Shown: positions 10,594 to 21,717 of the stretch, piece after piece
Numbering within the stretch: position 1 is the stretch's first letter
Layout of the letters: every line of letters starts with the position of its first letter
Assembly: GCA_032433765.1 (NCBI GenBank)
Contig: JAVIAB010000139.1
Location: 41,891,130 to 41,955,129, forward strand
Source: Megaustenia siamemsis
Lineage: Eukaryota > Mollusca > Gastropoda > Stylommatophora > Ariophantidae
Direction of reading: 5' to 3'
DNA length: 64,000 nt
Position numbers and translations under genes: made by a program
The notes under the pieces: model-generated
What the model saw: only the letters and a program-made list of their open reading frames with translations
What the model was told of the DNA's origin: nothing
The model's database searches: none

Positions 10594-12790
10594 TCCGCCT
10601 TGGTGACTTCTTCTTGTGACTTCTCATACAATCACTTCTTCTTCTCCCAAGACTTCAAGTTCTCCTACTATTACTTCTTCTTCTCCCACTACTTCAAGTT
10701 CTCCTACTATTACTTCTTCTTCTCCCACTACTTCAAGTTCTCCTACTACTACTTCTTCTTCTCCCACTACTTCAAGTTCTCCTACTATTACTTCTTCTTC
10801 TCCCACTACTTCAACTTCTCCTACTATTACTTCTTCTTCTCCCACTACTTCAACTTCTCCTACTATTACTTCTTGTTCTCCCACTACTTCAAGTTCTCCT
10901 ACTATTACTTCTTCTTCTTCCACTACTTCAACTTCTCCTACTATTACTTCTTCTTCTTCCACTACTTCAACTTCTCCCACTACTTCAACACTCCTACTAT
11001 TACTTCTTCTTCTCCCGCTACTTCAACACTTCTACTATTACTTCTTCTTCTCCCACTACTTCAACACTCCTACTATTACTTCTTCTTATCCCACTACTTC
11101 AACACTCCTACTATTACTTCTTCTTCTCCCACTACTTCAACACTCCTACTATTACTTCTTCTTCTCCCACTACTTCAACACTCCTACTATTACTTCTTCT
11201 TCTCCCACTACTTCAACACTCCTACTATTACTTCTTCTTCTCCCACTACTTCAACACTCCTACTATTACTTCTTCTTCTCCCGCTACTTCAGCACTCCTG
11301 CTATTACTTTTTCTTCTTCCACTACTTCAACTTCTCTTACTATTACTTCTTCTTCTTCCACTAGTTCAACACTCCTACTATTACTTCTTCTTCTCCCACT
11401 ACTTCAACACTCCTACAATTACTTCTTCTTCTCCCACTACTTCAACTTCTCTTACTATTACTTCTTCTTCCACTAGTTCAACTTCTCCTACTATTGCTTC
11501 TTTCTTCTCCCACTACTTCAACTTCTCCTACTATCACTTCTTCTTTCCCCACTACTTCAACACTCCTGCTATTACTTCCTCTTCTTCCTCCACTACTTCA
11601 ACTTCTCTTACTATTACTTCTTCTTCTTCCACTAGTTCAACTTCTCCTACTATTACTTCTTTCTTCTTCTACTTATACTTCTTCTTCTCCCACTACTTCA
11701 ACTTCTCTTACTATTACTTCTTCTTCCACTAGTTCAACTTCTCCTACTATTACTTCTTTCTTCTCCCACTACTTCAACTTCTCCCACTACTTCAACTTTT
11801 CCTACTACTTCAACTTCTCCTACTGCTTCAACTTCTACTACTACTTCAACTTCTCCCACTACTTCAACTTCTCCCACTACTTCAACTTCTCCTACTACTT
11901 CAACTTCTCCTACTAATTCAACTTCTCCCACTACTTCAACTTTTCCTACTACTTCAACTTCTCCTACTGCTTCAACTTCTCCTACTACTTCAACTTCTCC
12001 CACTACTTCAACTTCTCCAACTACTTCAACTTCTCCTACTACTTCAACTTCTTCTGCTGCTTCAACTTGTCCTACCACTTCAATTTCTCCTACTACTTCA
12101 ACTTCTCCTACTATTACTTCTTCTTCTCCCACTACTTCAACTTTTCCCACTACTTCAACTTCTCCCACTACTTCAACTTCTCCTACTGCTTCAACTTCTC
12201 CTACTACTTCAATTTCTCCTGCTACTTCAACTTCTCCTGCTGCTTCAACTTCTCCTACTGCTTCAATTTCTCCTGCTACTTCAACTTCTCCTGCTGCTTC
12301 AACTTCTCCTACTACTTCAATTTCTCCTGCTACTTCAACTTCTCCTGCTACTTCAACTTCTCCTACTACTTCAATTTCTCCTACTGCTTCAACTTCTCCT
12401 GCTGCTTCAACTTCTCCTACTGCTTCAACTTCTCCTACTACTTCAACTTCTCCCACTACTTCAACTTCTCCAACTACTTCAACTTCTCCCACTACTTCAA
12501 CTTCTCCTACTAATTCAACTTCTCTCACTACTTCAACTTCTCCTACTACTTCAACTTCTCCCACTACTTTAATTTCTCCTGCTACTTCCACTTCTCCTAC
12601 TACTTCAACTTCTCCCACTACTTCAACTTCTCCCACTACTTCAACTTCTCCCACTACTTCAACTTCTCCCACTACTTCAACTTCTCCCACTACTTCAATT
12701 TCTCCCACTACTTCAACTTCACCCACTACTTCAACTTCTCCTGCTATTACTTCTTCGCCACCCACTACTTCAATTTCTTCTGCAACTTCT
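10594..12790 (+). repeat. 2.2-kb pyrimidine/purine minisatellite
   Basis: The basic unit is an 18-mer of the type ACTTCAACTTCTCCYACT. The left half (to about 11,760) is dominated by 36-39-bp compounds with 'attacttcttcttctccca'; the right half is mostly the plain 18-mer with T/C, A/G variants. Because 18 is divisible by three, long frames stay open: plus Thr/Ser/Pro-rich (TSTSPT), minus 343 residues of VGEVEV-like hexapeptide (12,765-11,734). In the left part frameshifts convert Thr/Ser/Pro into Leu-rich text. No start context, splice site or non-repeat domain supports a real mucin-like gene, so I call it satellite DNA. Strand asymmetry (almost no G on plus) could favour triplex formation. 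Confidence 0.93.
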
Positions 12791-13944
12791 TCTACACATT
12801 CTCTTCCTCATTATTCTTCTTATTATTATTACTATTATATTTTATTTATTTTATATTTTTTGCTATTGATTATTCTTCTTTGTCCTTTTTTTTTTGTTAT
12901 ATGCTGTTCTTCCTGTTGTTTTCTTTGCTTGTTCGTTCTTAAAATATTTTTGTTTACTATTTATTGTAGATTACTGCACATAATCGGAGTTTGCACCTGT
13001 CAGTTCAGCAAGTACAGTTTTGTTTTGCCAAATTTCTTTGACATAATGAGATTGCCAACCTCACCAGAGTTTTCTTTACTCACATTAACAGAACGAAATG
13101 AGATGCATTAAGCCATTTCTTATCTAAACCATCAAATCTATTCGTTAAAAAATCGTCTTGACTAATGAAAAATTAGTGCGTTGATCAACAAGATTGACTC
13201 TTCACAGACACTAAGAGACAAGTTAAGTCCCTATGTATGATCGAGTGCTGTATGCTTGAGTTTCCTTTCATGTTCGCCGGTTTCTGCCATTATCCTAATT
13301 CAATAAATCTAGTCTAGAATATAATCCTAACTTCTAATATATTTTAGATATCTGTGCAAACTTAAGGCGTGTATTTATCTGTTTTTCTTCGCGTAACACC
13401 TGCCAAGCTAAGATGTTTCGCATGAAATAAAATTATTCAGACTAATTCTCTTGCGTCATTCATGGCGTTCTCTCCCAATATATAATGGCATTATAATTAT
13501 TAATTCATAATTTTCGTTCTAATTCTGCCCTAGTATTCAGTGTTAACATTCTTTATTCCTGATTTAAAGCAAAAAAAAAATGGTATGTCTTATTTTAACA
13601 CGATTTAAAAGATGAAGAGATGTAAAATAACTCTGATTTGTTAACGAAGAAAAGTTCGGAAAATTGCAGTGATGAGTTGAGAATGTGAAATGGCAGAGAA
13701 ACCGGAAGTTGGGTGGATTAGTACAGATATTATTTGTTAACTGATAATAATTAAATCGGACGACTTTTATAAGGCACTGTAGCTAAACATATTACAAAAT
13801 TACATCTTTTAGACACGCTTCAGACAAAACAAAAAAGGGATAGAGTTAAAAATGAAACAGAGATCGTATATCTCTAACTCTATCAAAGAGACAGAGCAAA
13901 GTGAAGACTCCGATGATGTTGGCAAAGCTGTAGCCGTAGCGCGA
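12791..13944. other. No gene seen
   Basis: AT-rich; short ORFs only. Confidence 0.5.
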
Positions 13945-14823
13945 CTGCCGACTTTATAGTTCGTTCACAAATTCGTGCCCACAGAGTTGATCAATTATCT
14001 CGGAAACTGTTTGATGAATTTCTGTAATTCTTTTTCATGAAATCTTATTTTTTCACCGACCTTCAGATTTTATAACGTTTAAGTACAAAGGTAGTTGGAA
14101 TTTTGCACAAATCGTTTTTTTGTTATATAATTTTAAGAAAATATCAAATCGCGTGCTCTAAACACTAGATTTTACTGTTAATTTTGTTAATTTTCTAACA
14201 ATGCAAGCCAAAGACGTATCCGTATTACATTGAATAGTAATTTAACCGACCCCTTCTAGATTCCTTGCAAAAGTGCATGTACGATAACACAGTTACCTTT
14301 TTCATAGTGATGAATTTATACTTTAAACTCTTCATAGTTTTAAAAATCAAGTAGTCACTTCACAACAGCTTACAATTTATCACACATACAAGAATATTCA
14401 TTAATAGTAAATATTTTGTCAAAATACGCCTCTGGTCCAATTTAACAAGAAACCGGAAATGAAATTACCCAAAAAAAAACCTCGGATTGGCGTGACTTGC
14501 AAATTAAGAGTGAGAAACAGTGCTAAGATTGTGTGGTGTGCGCTTGAAATTTGCCTATTTAATTAATTGGTGAGTTGATTACAACAATTGTGGGTATTGT
14601 AAAATCCTACAATTTACGACAAGCAAGAAAATCATTTTTATATACCTCAAATAAGCAAAAATCTTTCCTAAATGCATGACAGTAGGACACAAAAATCAGA
14701 CTGAAGGTCGGTGAAAAAAATAAGATTTCACGAAAAAGAATGACAGAACTTCATCTGTTTCTGAGATAATTAGTAGAGTATGTGGGCACGAATTTCTGAA
14801 TGAGCTATAGTCAAGACGGCTGT
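13945..14823. mobile_element. Non-autonomous TIR element 1 (about 0.88 kb)
   Basis: The left end at 13,945-14,066 and the right end at 14,701-14,823 are imperfect inverted repeats of about 120 bp, both containing TATAG.TC.TTCA.AAATTC and GTGCCCAC, and both ending inside with 'caccgaccttcag' or its complement. The inner TATAG pair suggests a TA target with element ends TAGYTC. There is no ORF of note inside. The ends resemble those of the transposase element at 16,450-18,260 and TIR element 2 at 31,736. It is best read as a MITE-like derivative mobilised in trans. Confidence 0.85.
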
Positions 14824-15175
14824 TGCCTAAATGCCAGAGAGCTACCTCGACAACAACGGAAGGTTTTATTAACTAGTTTTTATTCTCAGTCTTTCTAAGC
14901 AGCGGGTTTTGTTGAGGAGATCTGAGCACTTGTGGACTGTTGTTCGATGTACGATGAAGATAACCCGATGACTAGCATAACAAACTAATATAACATGTAT
15001 CTGAGAAAAAATGTGGGGATAACATTAGTCAATTATATCGAAAATCAATGAATTAATTGGATTCGATATCTAATCAGAATAAAACCCAACTAACCTTAAG
15101 GACGAGCACACGACATGATATTATCCGGTTACATAACAACAGTACGACCAAGGAAGAGATGGGTAGGGTCAGTTA
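14824..15175. other. No gene seen
   Basis: AT-rich flank without recognisable features. Confidence 0.4.
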
Positions 15176-15915
15176 TCATCATCATCAAGTACCGTGCCCA
15201 CTGGCGTAGGTGATCATGTCTCTCCACAACTTTCGATCTCGACAGCTATTTAGCATTTCTGTTGTTGACCTTCTGCCATACCATTCTCTTAAGCTGTCTG
15301 TTATTTTTTCTCTTTGCTTCCCTCTATATCTTTGTCCCTCAATTTTTCCAGTTGTTACAATATATTCCAGTTGTTCTCTTCTCATTACATGGCCAAAAAA
15401 TTATGATTGTCTCTTCCTAATATCGGAAATTAGCTCTCTTTTTGCTTTGACCTCTTTCAGAACGTTTTCATTACTCTTCTTAGCTGTCCATGGTACTCTC
15501 AACATTCTTCTGTAAAACCACATCTCTACAGACTTCAGGGATTTTTTTTATCTGTTGTCCTATTGTCCATGATTCGCATCCATATGTTAAGACTGGCTCT
15601 ACATAACATTTTAGAACTCTTTTTCTTGTTTATATTGCCAAAAATGGATTGCATAGTATCTTCCTCATTTTTGGAAAGCTGCTTTTGCCTGAGCCATTCT
15701 GCATCTCATCACTTTTGTACATCTTCCGTCTGAGGTTAACAAAGTTCCCAAATATTTAATTTCATTTACCTGTTTTAATATTGTTCCACTTGTCTTTATT
15801 TTGCACTGAGGTGATGTGTTTCTATTTCTTGTAACTCATTTTCACTCTTAGCGATTAAGACTGTATCATCAGCATACCTTAGATTATTTATATTGTGACC
15901 TCCAATAGGGTCAGT
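15176..15915 (-). pseudogene. LINE-Z 3' part, RT YADD box to tail
   Basis: On the minus strand a YADDT catalytic box is readable at about 15,877-15,863. It is followed by decayed RT thumb and linker and a C-terminus near 15,385-15,185 with REQLEYIVTTGKIEGQRYRG and LREWYGRRSTTEM. It ends in a TGATGATGATG tail at 15,176. Several frameshifts; 5'-truncated just upstream of the RT active site. Confidence 0.78.
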
Positions 15916-16033
15916 TATAGACTTACTAAATAAATTCAATATGACAACTCAAGCTCATCAAATGGTGAATTTTAATCACATACCTTCTCTTTGTAATTCC
16001 CTGCTGGCAGAACCTGCAAGACTAAACAAAAAG

Positions 16034-16140
16034 ATGAAGAATAAAGATAATAAAGATAATATAGATAATACAGATAATACAAATAATCAAGATAATCAAG
16101 ATAATCAAGATAATCAAGATAATAATAAAGATAGCAATGT
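16034..16140 (+). repeat. (GATAATCAA/GATAAT)-type microsatellite
   Basis: Repeated 'gataata..' and 'gataatcaa' units; the Asn/Asp-rich frame is a by-product. Confidence 0.85.
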
Positions 16141-16169
16141 CTTCATTTAGAAGGAGAAATGAAAAAAAT

Positions 16170-16440
16170 GGAAACAATGGCATGGTTAAAGCTTTACGTG
16201 ATTTAATGGACGACACAAATTTGAACGACGTTTCGGCTCAATAGACCTTCAATAGGAACAAACAAATAACACATACACAGATATGTAAGTAAATAAAATT
16301 AGTCATACACCGCTAACGAATAATGAAGTATGTTAAACATAATAATTTCTAACTAGTATGAGAAATAAAAAAAAATATCTTCCCTGTGTGGCCGCTCTGT
16401 GGTCAGAGGGAAAATGAACGAGTAGCGCGGTATAAGCAGT
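16170..16440 (-). mobile_element. Penelope-type repeat end with hammerhead-like motif
   Basis: About 270 bp alignable with 47,105-47,375: 'atggttaaagctttacg', the complement of the hammerhead-like core (16,227-16,256), 'gtaagtaaataaaa' and 'tcttccctgtgt'. The minus-strand core reads ATTGAAGGTC...GAGCCGAAACG, with CTGATGA mutated to CTATTGA. The transposon at 16,450 lies at its edge. Confidence 0.55.
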
Positions 16441-16449
16441 GTAGTTGAC

Positions 16450-18260
16450 TATAGCTTGTTTCATAACTCGTGCCCAACTTTTAAAATCGATAGCTTTTTA
16501 ACCGCTTGTTGTAAGTTGTTCAAAATTTGCATGTAAAGTTATAATGATTAGAACCCAACAGGGAATTAATTTCATTAAAAAAAACATTTGGTTTTTATTG
16601 TTGCTTATTTGATTTATATAAATTTATAACGACCCATTGATGTAGTCAAAACTTAATGTTTACAGTATTTTAAGTTAAAAATAGCGAGTAAAAATCCATA
16701 CACGGTAAAACTGACGTGTTTGCACGCTTTCGCCGTGGTTTTTTTGACACAATTAGACACTTGAGAAATTGTGTGTTCCATTTCCGTTCATTCAGAGGTG
16801 TAGACGTGAAATTCGCAAAATGTTGGGTATGAATGAAATTGTTACAATAAGAAAATTAAAAGTTTCGCTGAAAAAGAACAACAGTATTGAAATATCAAAG
16901 TCTACATTATGGAGGAATGTGAGAGCTGCAGGCTTTACATTCAGAAAGTATTCCAATGGACGAAATATCATCTGTGAGAAGCCACATATAGTATTCATGA
17001 GAAGCAAGTACTTACGTGAAGTAAAAGAGGTGCGCAAGCAAGGTTATGATATTGTGTACTTGGATGAAACATGGATCAATGCTCACCACACTAACCAAAG
17101 GGAATGGCAGTCATCAGATGGAAAGATTAAGAGATTAATACCTAGCAGCAAAGGACAGCGCTTGATAATTGCTCATGCAGGTAGTCGACAACATGGACTA
17201 ATACAGAATGCAGAGCTCATTTTTCTTTCAAAATCCATAGACAATCGGGATTATCACTCTGAGGTGAATGGTCACATATTTAGACATTGGATTGAAAATT
17301 CCGTTCTCCCATCACTAGATCGACCATCTTGCCTAATAATGGACAATGCAGCGTACCACAACATTGTTGCACTTGAAGATAAAGTTCCGACGTCATCCAG
17401 TACAAAAGATGCTATTAAGATATGGCTCACAAAGGAGCACATACAATTTAATAACATGTACTTAAAACCTGAATTACTACCTCTAGTAAAGCAAAAACAA
17501 AGGACAAAGATTTTTCAAATAGATAAGATTATCAAAGAGCACGGTCATATAAGTTTGAGGCTGCCACCTTACCATGCTCATTTAAATCCAATAGAACTAA
17601 TCTGGGCAAAATTAAAAGGACAAGTGGCAGATGAAAATACAACATTCAAAATATGCGATGTAAAGACTCTTACTAATCTCGCTTTATTAAATATAGACAA
17701 AGATTATTGGGCTGAATGTGAAGACCACGTCTTAAAACAGGAAGAGGAATATTGGAAAAATGATGGTTTGTGGAATGTTCAACCCCAAACAGTTATTAAT
17801 CTTTTAGACTCGTCTGATTCAGAATGAAAGTATATAGCCCCCACAATGTTGGCCCCTATATTACCTTAAATTAGTTCAACAAACGGTCCTTTTCAGGACC
17901 ACACAACTATGAAAATTGGACATACAGGTATACCTTGATATTATCGTCCGTCCTCGAACTGAGAAGACAATAATTCTCCTGGTATTTCCCCATTACGGCC
18001 ACGCCTTTCACTATTGAAAATTAATCATAGACCAGCAACGACGGTAATTTCTATTATTTAGGGGTTCACAATTTACAATTTTGACAAACATCAAAGAAAT
18101 TCGCCGCTTTAAGAAAACTGCACCTGCAAGATATTTGTTAAATATACATTTAAAGGGTCTTTTGCATTCTAATAATATTTGGAAAATTTCAACAGTTTTA
18201 ACAAACGGTTACTGAACAATAGCGTTTTGAAGTTGGGCAAGTGATTTGAAACGAGCTATA
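16450..18260 (+). mobile_element. IS630/Tc1/mariner-type transposon with inverted ends
   Basis: The left end (16,450-16,530) and right end (18,181-18,260) are imperfect inverted repeats of about 80 bp: TATAGCTTGTTTCATAACTC then GTGCCCAAC at the left against TATAGCTCGTTTCAAATCAC then TTGCCCAAC at the right, both continuing through CCGTTTGTT/CCGCTTGTT to TTGAAATTTT/TTCAAAATTT. Between them lies one transposase ORF. A TA pair precedes TAG at both ends, fitting the TA target of this superfamily. The outermost boundary is uncertain: an additional CAGTG-type sequence lies outside each end (about 16,438 on plus, about 18,353 on minus). Confidence 0.82.
16820..17827 (+). CDS. DDE transposase, IS630/Tc1/mariner superfamily
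   Basis: An uninterrupted 335-residue protein from the first ATG to TGA. Open reading continues about 17 codons further upstream, with a plausible splice acceptor (TTCCGTTCATTCAG, ending 16,795), so an upstream exon with the start of the DNA-binding domain may exist or be lost. Counting from this ATG: an HTH-like stretch at about residues 8-45 (SKSTLWRNVRAAGF), then a catalytic core with D82 (VYLDETW), D175 (LIMDNAAYHN) and E259 (HLNPIELIWA). There are 83 residues between the second Asp and Glu, much longer than the 34 of Tc1; a DD82E family called Sailor has been reported. GKGQR-like SSKGQRLIIAHAG and LRLPPYHAHLNPIE agree with this metazoan lineage. The C-terminus is acidic (DSSDSE). The product would bind the inverted repeats and cut and paste at TA. 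It is the only intact enzyme in the window. Confidence 0.9.
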   Translation: MLGMNEIVTIRKLKVSLKKNNSIEISKSTLWRNVRAAGFTFRKYSNGRNIICEKPHIVFMRSKYLREVKEVRKQGYDIVYLDETWINAHHTNQREWQSSDGKIKRLIPSSKGQRLIIAHAGSRQHGLIQNAELIFLSKSIDNRDYHSEVNGHIFRHWIENSVLPSLDRPSCLIMDNAAYHNIVALEDKVPTSSSTKDAIKIWLTKEHIQFNNMYLKPELLPLVKQKQRTKIFQIDKIIKEHGHISLRLPPYHAHLNPIELIWAKLKGQVADENTTFKICDVKTLTNLALLNIDKDYWAECEDHVLKQEEEYWKNDGLWNVQPQTVINLLDSSDSE

Positions 18261-18354
18261 ACCGATGAGAGAGTCAAAAACAGGTAGAAAAGTTCTAAAA
18301 ATATGTGGGGGGATATTGTCTTGTTTACCTCGACTATAACGCCACTGGCAATAT
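18261..18354. other. Right flank of the transposon
   Basis: Ends with CTATAACGCCACTGGC, whose complement begins CAGTGGCGTTATAG and could be the true outer end of the transposon. Not resolved. Confidence 0.35.
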
Positions 18355-18529
18355 CTATACGTATCTACGCACATACATATATATGTATATATACATACGT
18401 ATACATACATATATTACATACGTATACATACATATATACATATGTTTATATACAGACACATAGACATATATACATACATATACACATACATTTATATACA
18501 GACACATATACATAATATACATAATATAC

Positions 18530-18571
<42 letters not shown>

Positions 18572-18590
18572 CATATATATAATATAGCTC
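18355..18590 (+). repeat. TA/CATA-rich microsatellite
   Basis: Runs of 'atacatacatat', 'tatacagacaca' and finally (TA)n at about 18,535-18,566. Tyr/Ile/Thr-rich frames are artefacts. Confidence 0.93.
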
Positions 18591-18835
18591 TACTGTTGTT
18601 AAAACACTATGTTAAATCGAGTGCAGGACCTTGTCTTTTTTGCTGGTCATTATCTTCACAGCATTATCCCATTACTTAGGTCTACCTGGACCTGAAGGAC
18701 CAGAGAACAAATGCCTCTTGTCCTTTAACCTCTGGTCTGTCCAATATATCCCTCCTTTAGACCCCAGTAATGATATAATTCCAAGGACAAATTTCTTTTT
18801 ACAGACCTAAAATATAGCCAGGAGTCTAGGAAAAT
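18591..18835. other. No gene seen
   Basis: Contains two partially complementary stretches around 'ggacctgaaggaccagag' and 'ctctggtctgtcc' but no recognised element. Confidence 0.35.
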
Positions 18836-19002
18836 AGAGGACGAGGAAGAAGAAGAAAAATAGGGAAAAAAGAAAACGAAAAAAGGAGAAGAAGAAGAAA
18901 AAAGTGGTAATAAATAAAACGAAAAAAGGAGAAGGGGAAAAAAGAGGGAAAAAAGAAAACGAAAAAAGGAGAAGAAGAAGAAGAAGAAAAAGTAGAAGAC
19001 GT
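18836..19002 (+). repeat. GAA/AAAG-rich purine tract
   Basis: Repeated 'aaacgaaaaaaggagaag' segments and GAA runs; simple sequence. Confidence 0.85.
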
Positions 19003-19267
19003 TTCAGTAATGAAATAATTGTGTCAATGTTCAATACATACAACTGTTGCTGCGCAATAATTTTTTGAGGCAGAGAATTCACAGGTAACGAACTTATCTC
19101 TCACAGAAATACTCATATTGAATTGTTTAAACCTATAAGCACAGAGCATTAAACCATAACTGAATTAGTTCAGAGTGGTTTGAACTTTGCTTCGCGTTCT
19201 TGAAGAACGCTTCTGAATTCTTGGTTTCTCATTCATTGTACTTAATTATTATAAATTTAATTATAGT

Positions 19268-19618
19268 TGGGAGCCGTGACAGCTCAGTGGTTAGTGAACT
19301 GGACTATAAAGGACAAAAGGTCAGGTTCGATCCTGACCGACAGCTTCCGGGTTCACCCAGCCTTAAATGGGTACCGGATTTTTTTTTCTGTGTAAGTAAA
19401 GCTAATGCTGTTAGTGAGTATACTCTTTTATAGATCTTTAGCATATTATTTTGGGGTAATGTTGTCGGTATTATGCCCGTGCGTTTTTACTTTCCCAGAA
19501 AAAAAAAATCGGACAATCATTTAAAGCTGGGTGAACCTGGAAGCCGTCGATCAAGAACGACACCGCCTCCTGTCCTTTGTAGTCCAGTTCATTCACCAGA
19601 GAGCTATCGCACCCCCAG
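19268..19618. mobile_element. Two SINE-A copies in inverted orientation
   Basis: 19,268-19,402 is a plus-strand SINE-A head (GGGAGCCGTGACAGCTCAG, box B GGTTCGATCCTG). 19,403-19,618 is a minus-strand copy running from near the tail to a head at 'gagctatcgcacccccag'. The two tRNA-like heads face outward, so the ends are complementary over about 130 bp. Similar sequences taattatagt and taattatggt flank the pair. It may be two nested insertions. Confidence 0.82.
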
Positions 19619-19649
19619 TTAATTATGGTCGTTTATTTTTTTTTAATCC

Positions 19650-19800
19650 TTAATGTATCTTATCTAACATTAAGTTTGCAGAAAACTAACATACTCGGTC
19701 AGGACGTCGAAGCAACACCTGCAATCTCCATCGACAACTATAAACTTAATATCGTGTGGCAGTATAAATACCTGGGGTCTACCTGTAAAAGGGGAGTAAT
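19650..19800 (+). pseudogene. LINE RT thumb fragment
   Basis: Translation gives SLQKTNILGQDVEATPAISI then WQYKYLGSTCKRG, matching the conserved segment after the RT active site of clade-related LINEs ('..FTYLGST'). Upstream and downstream parts are absent. Confidence 0.75.
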
Positions 19801-20480
19801 TGGAAAAAGAGGGAAAAGTGTAAACAAATTGAGTGAGTGGGTGGTTGTGAGGAATAGGGAAAATTCTCGTGGTAAGTATGGGTAGGTAAACTCGAAAGTA
19901 GTTCAGATAGACTGAGGGATTCTCGGGAATTTAAGAGAGTGCATGGGGATGGGGGGAGGGGGGGGTGGTTGAGTGCGAAAGAGAAAGAAGACAGGCGTGT
20001 GACAAGTGAAGTGGGTGAGAGTTGCCATACGGACTACCTGGCAAGAGGTTGTCATTCTAATGTAATGAGGTTGTAATTCTAGCGTCTATGTCAGATATCG
20101 TGAAAAGTAATACTTTACTGTCCGGCTACATCTCTATGCTCAAATAGCTTTCAGTATTGTTCATGAACACACATGAACATTTCAACCCTGTATCCGATCC
20201 CCGCAGCAACCACAGCGATCTCTTAGGTATTTGTAGAAAGTTCACCATCGATATTATTTCAATAATGAAAGCAAAGTTACCTTTCTCGTTGAACCCCGCC
20301 ACCGACGAACAGCCTGAACTTTGTGGTTTACCGCTATAATGGCTTCGTTCTTCTACATATTCAGTTGGAGAACGAACAATGCCTTTTCTTGCCGTAAAGA
20401 TGCATCAAAATGAATAGAATTGCGAAGCTGCATAAAAGCTGATGATAAAAAATGAATTTTTTTTTTAGAAAAAAGGAAAA
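19801..20480. other. No gene seen
   Basis: A G-rich stretch (19,945-19,970) and unique sequence; short ORFs without domains. Confidence 0.45.
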
Positions 20481-20620
20481 ATTGGTATGGTAGGTAACAA
20501 ATGTTTGTGGTGTTGTTCATTGTTCCAGCTGAAGACCTACTTGGCAGAAACGTCGTTTTACTTTTGCTTTGTTTCCCATCTTCGTAAAGTTGTTACCATA
20601 TCACTTTCTCTTTTTCTTTT
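20481..20620 (+). mobile_element. Penelope-type repeat end, degenerate hammerhead-like motif
   Basis: CAGCTGAAGACCT...GGCAGAAACGTCG at 20,526-20,552, followed by 'cgtaaagttgttaccata' as in the other copies. Decayed. Confidence 0.4.
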
Positions 20621-20889
20621 TTTTTTAATTTTCATGCTTTTTATTATCCGTCTCCGATAAAGTTAGATACTTGATTTATTGTCATCTACTTTTAGCTTTA
20701 CGGTGATCTTCAAGGGAGGTTATGATATGTTCCTATTGACTGTAAGGATAGAAAAAATGGCGCTCCCTGTAGATTTCCAAGCACTTTTTAACATGAAGCG
20801 GGCATGCTAACTTCAAACTACAGCGACATTCACACCAGCAAACATTTTGTTAATGATTGGCAGTCGTTTGGGTGTCACCGTAAAGAAGA

Positions 20890-21030
20890 GGCTAGTGGGC
20901 ACCTGTTATCTGCGAACAAGGGGTGGGGTTACATCCTAATCAGCTTCCTCTAGGTTCACACAATTTTAAAAATTGGTACAGGATTTTTATTTGTTTGAAA
21001 GAATGATGTCACTAGCACAGTATCAAACTA
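20890..21030 (+). mobile_element. Highly diverged SINE-A
   Basis: 'aggttcacacaattttaaa' and 'attggtacaggatttttatt' resemble SINE-A 'gggttcacccagccttaaa' and 'atgggtaccggattttttt'. The head is barely recognisable. Confidence 0.45.
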
Positions 21031-21152
21031 CTCAAACACTTGTCGATGGTCAAAAGCAACAAAATAGTGGGATGTTGCACGCTATTCAAAATTGTCCGCG
21101 AGTTATGACGGGATTTATGCTTTACGTTTTCTTCTACTAATCATTTGGCTAC

Positions 21153-21394
21153 AATCATCATCATCATTAAGTGCCGTCTCCGCATCGAAGGTTGGCTATT
21201 ATGGAGCACCATTTCGTACTGTCTCTTGCTTTAATGGTGCAGGTTGTCATAGGCTGACTTATCCATCTTTTGATGTTACTCGTCCATATTAGTCTTGGTC
21301 TGCCTCTGCCTTTTACCTTGTATTTTCCCTTCCAAGATTACTTTTAGTAATTTGTTGTCTTTTCACATGCCCCAAAAATCTCATTTGTCTTGTT
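21153..21394 (-). pseudogene. LINE-X 3' end (5' broken by array)
   Basis: Read on minus this ends GDGT...-type sequence with a TGATGATGATG tail at 21,153-21,166. It matches 61,150 and the plus-strand copy ending at 33,035 ('ggcagaccaagactaa', 'ccaaccttcgatgcggagac'). At about 21,395 the LINE text passes into the 39-bp array. Confidence 0.8.
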
Positions 21395-21717
21395 TGAATT
21401 GTACTTGTAGCTACAATACGACGGACGTATGTTTGAATTGTACTTGTGGCTACAATACGACGGACGTATGTTTGAATTGTACTTGTAGCTACAATACGAC
21501 GGACGTATGTTTGAATTGTACTTGTGGCTACAATACGACGGACGTATGTTTGAATTGTACTTGTGGCTACAATACGACGGACGTATGTTTGAATTGTACT
21601 TGTGGCTACAATACGACGGACGTATGTTTGAATTGTACTTGTGGCTACAATACGACGGACGTATGTTTGAATTGTACTTGTGGCTACAATACGACGGACG
21701 TATGTTTGAATTGTAAA
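21395..21717 (+). repeat. 39-bp tandem array, about 8 copies
   Basis: Unit TGTTTGAATTGTACTTGT then GGCTACAATACGACGGACGTA, almost identical between copies. The first bases (TTGTTTGAATTGT) are LINE-X sequence, as seen at 61,386-61,400, so the array appears to have arisen in that LINE tail. Open frames (CLNCTCGYNTTDV, 13 residues) follow from 39 = 3 x 13. Confidence 0.95.

Noticed and set aside
10616..11476. Thr/Ser/Pro-rich plus-strand ORF as a mucin-like gene
   Set aside because: The frame slips into poly-Leu halfway and the sequence is simple repeat; no signal peptide or cysteine domain.
11734..12765. 343-residue minus-strand ORF of VGEVEV repeats
   Set aside because: It is wholly inside an 18-bp minisatellite; the length is explained by an 18-bp period without stop codons. 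No non-repeat domain or credible start context.
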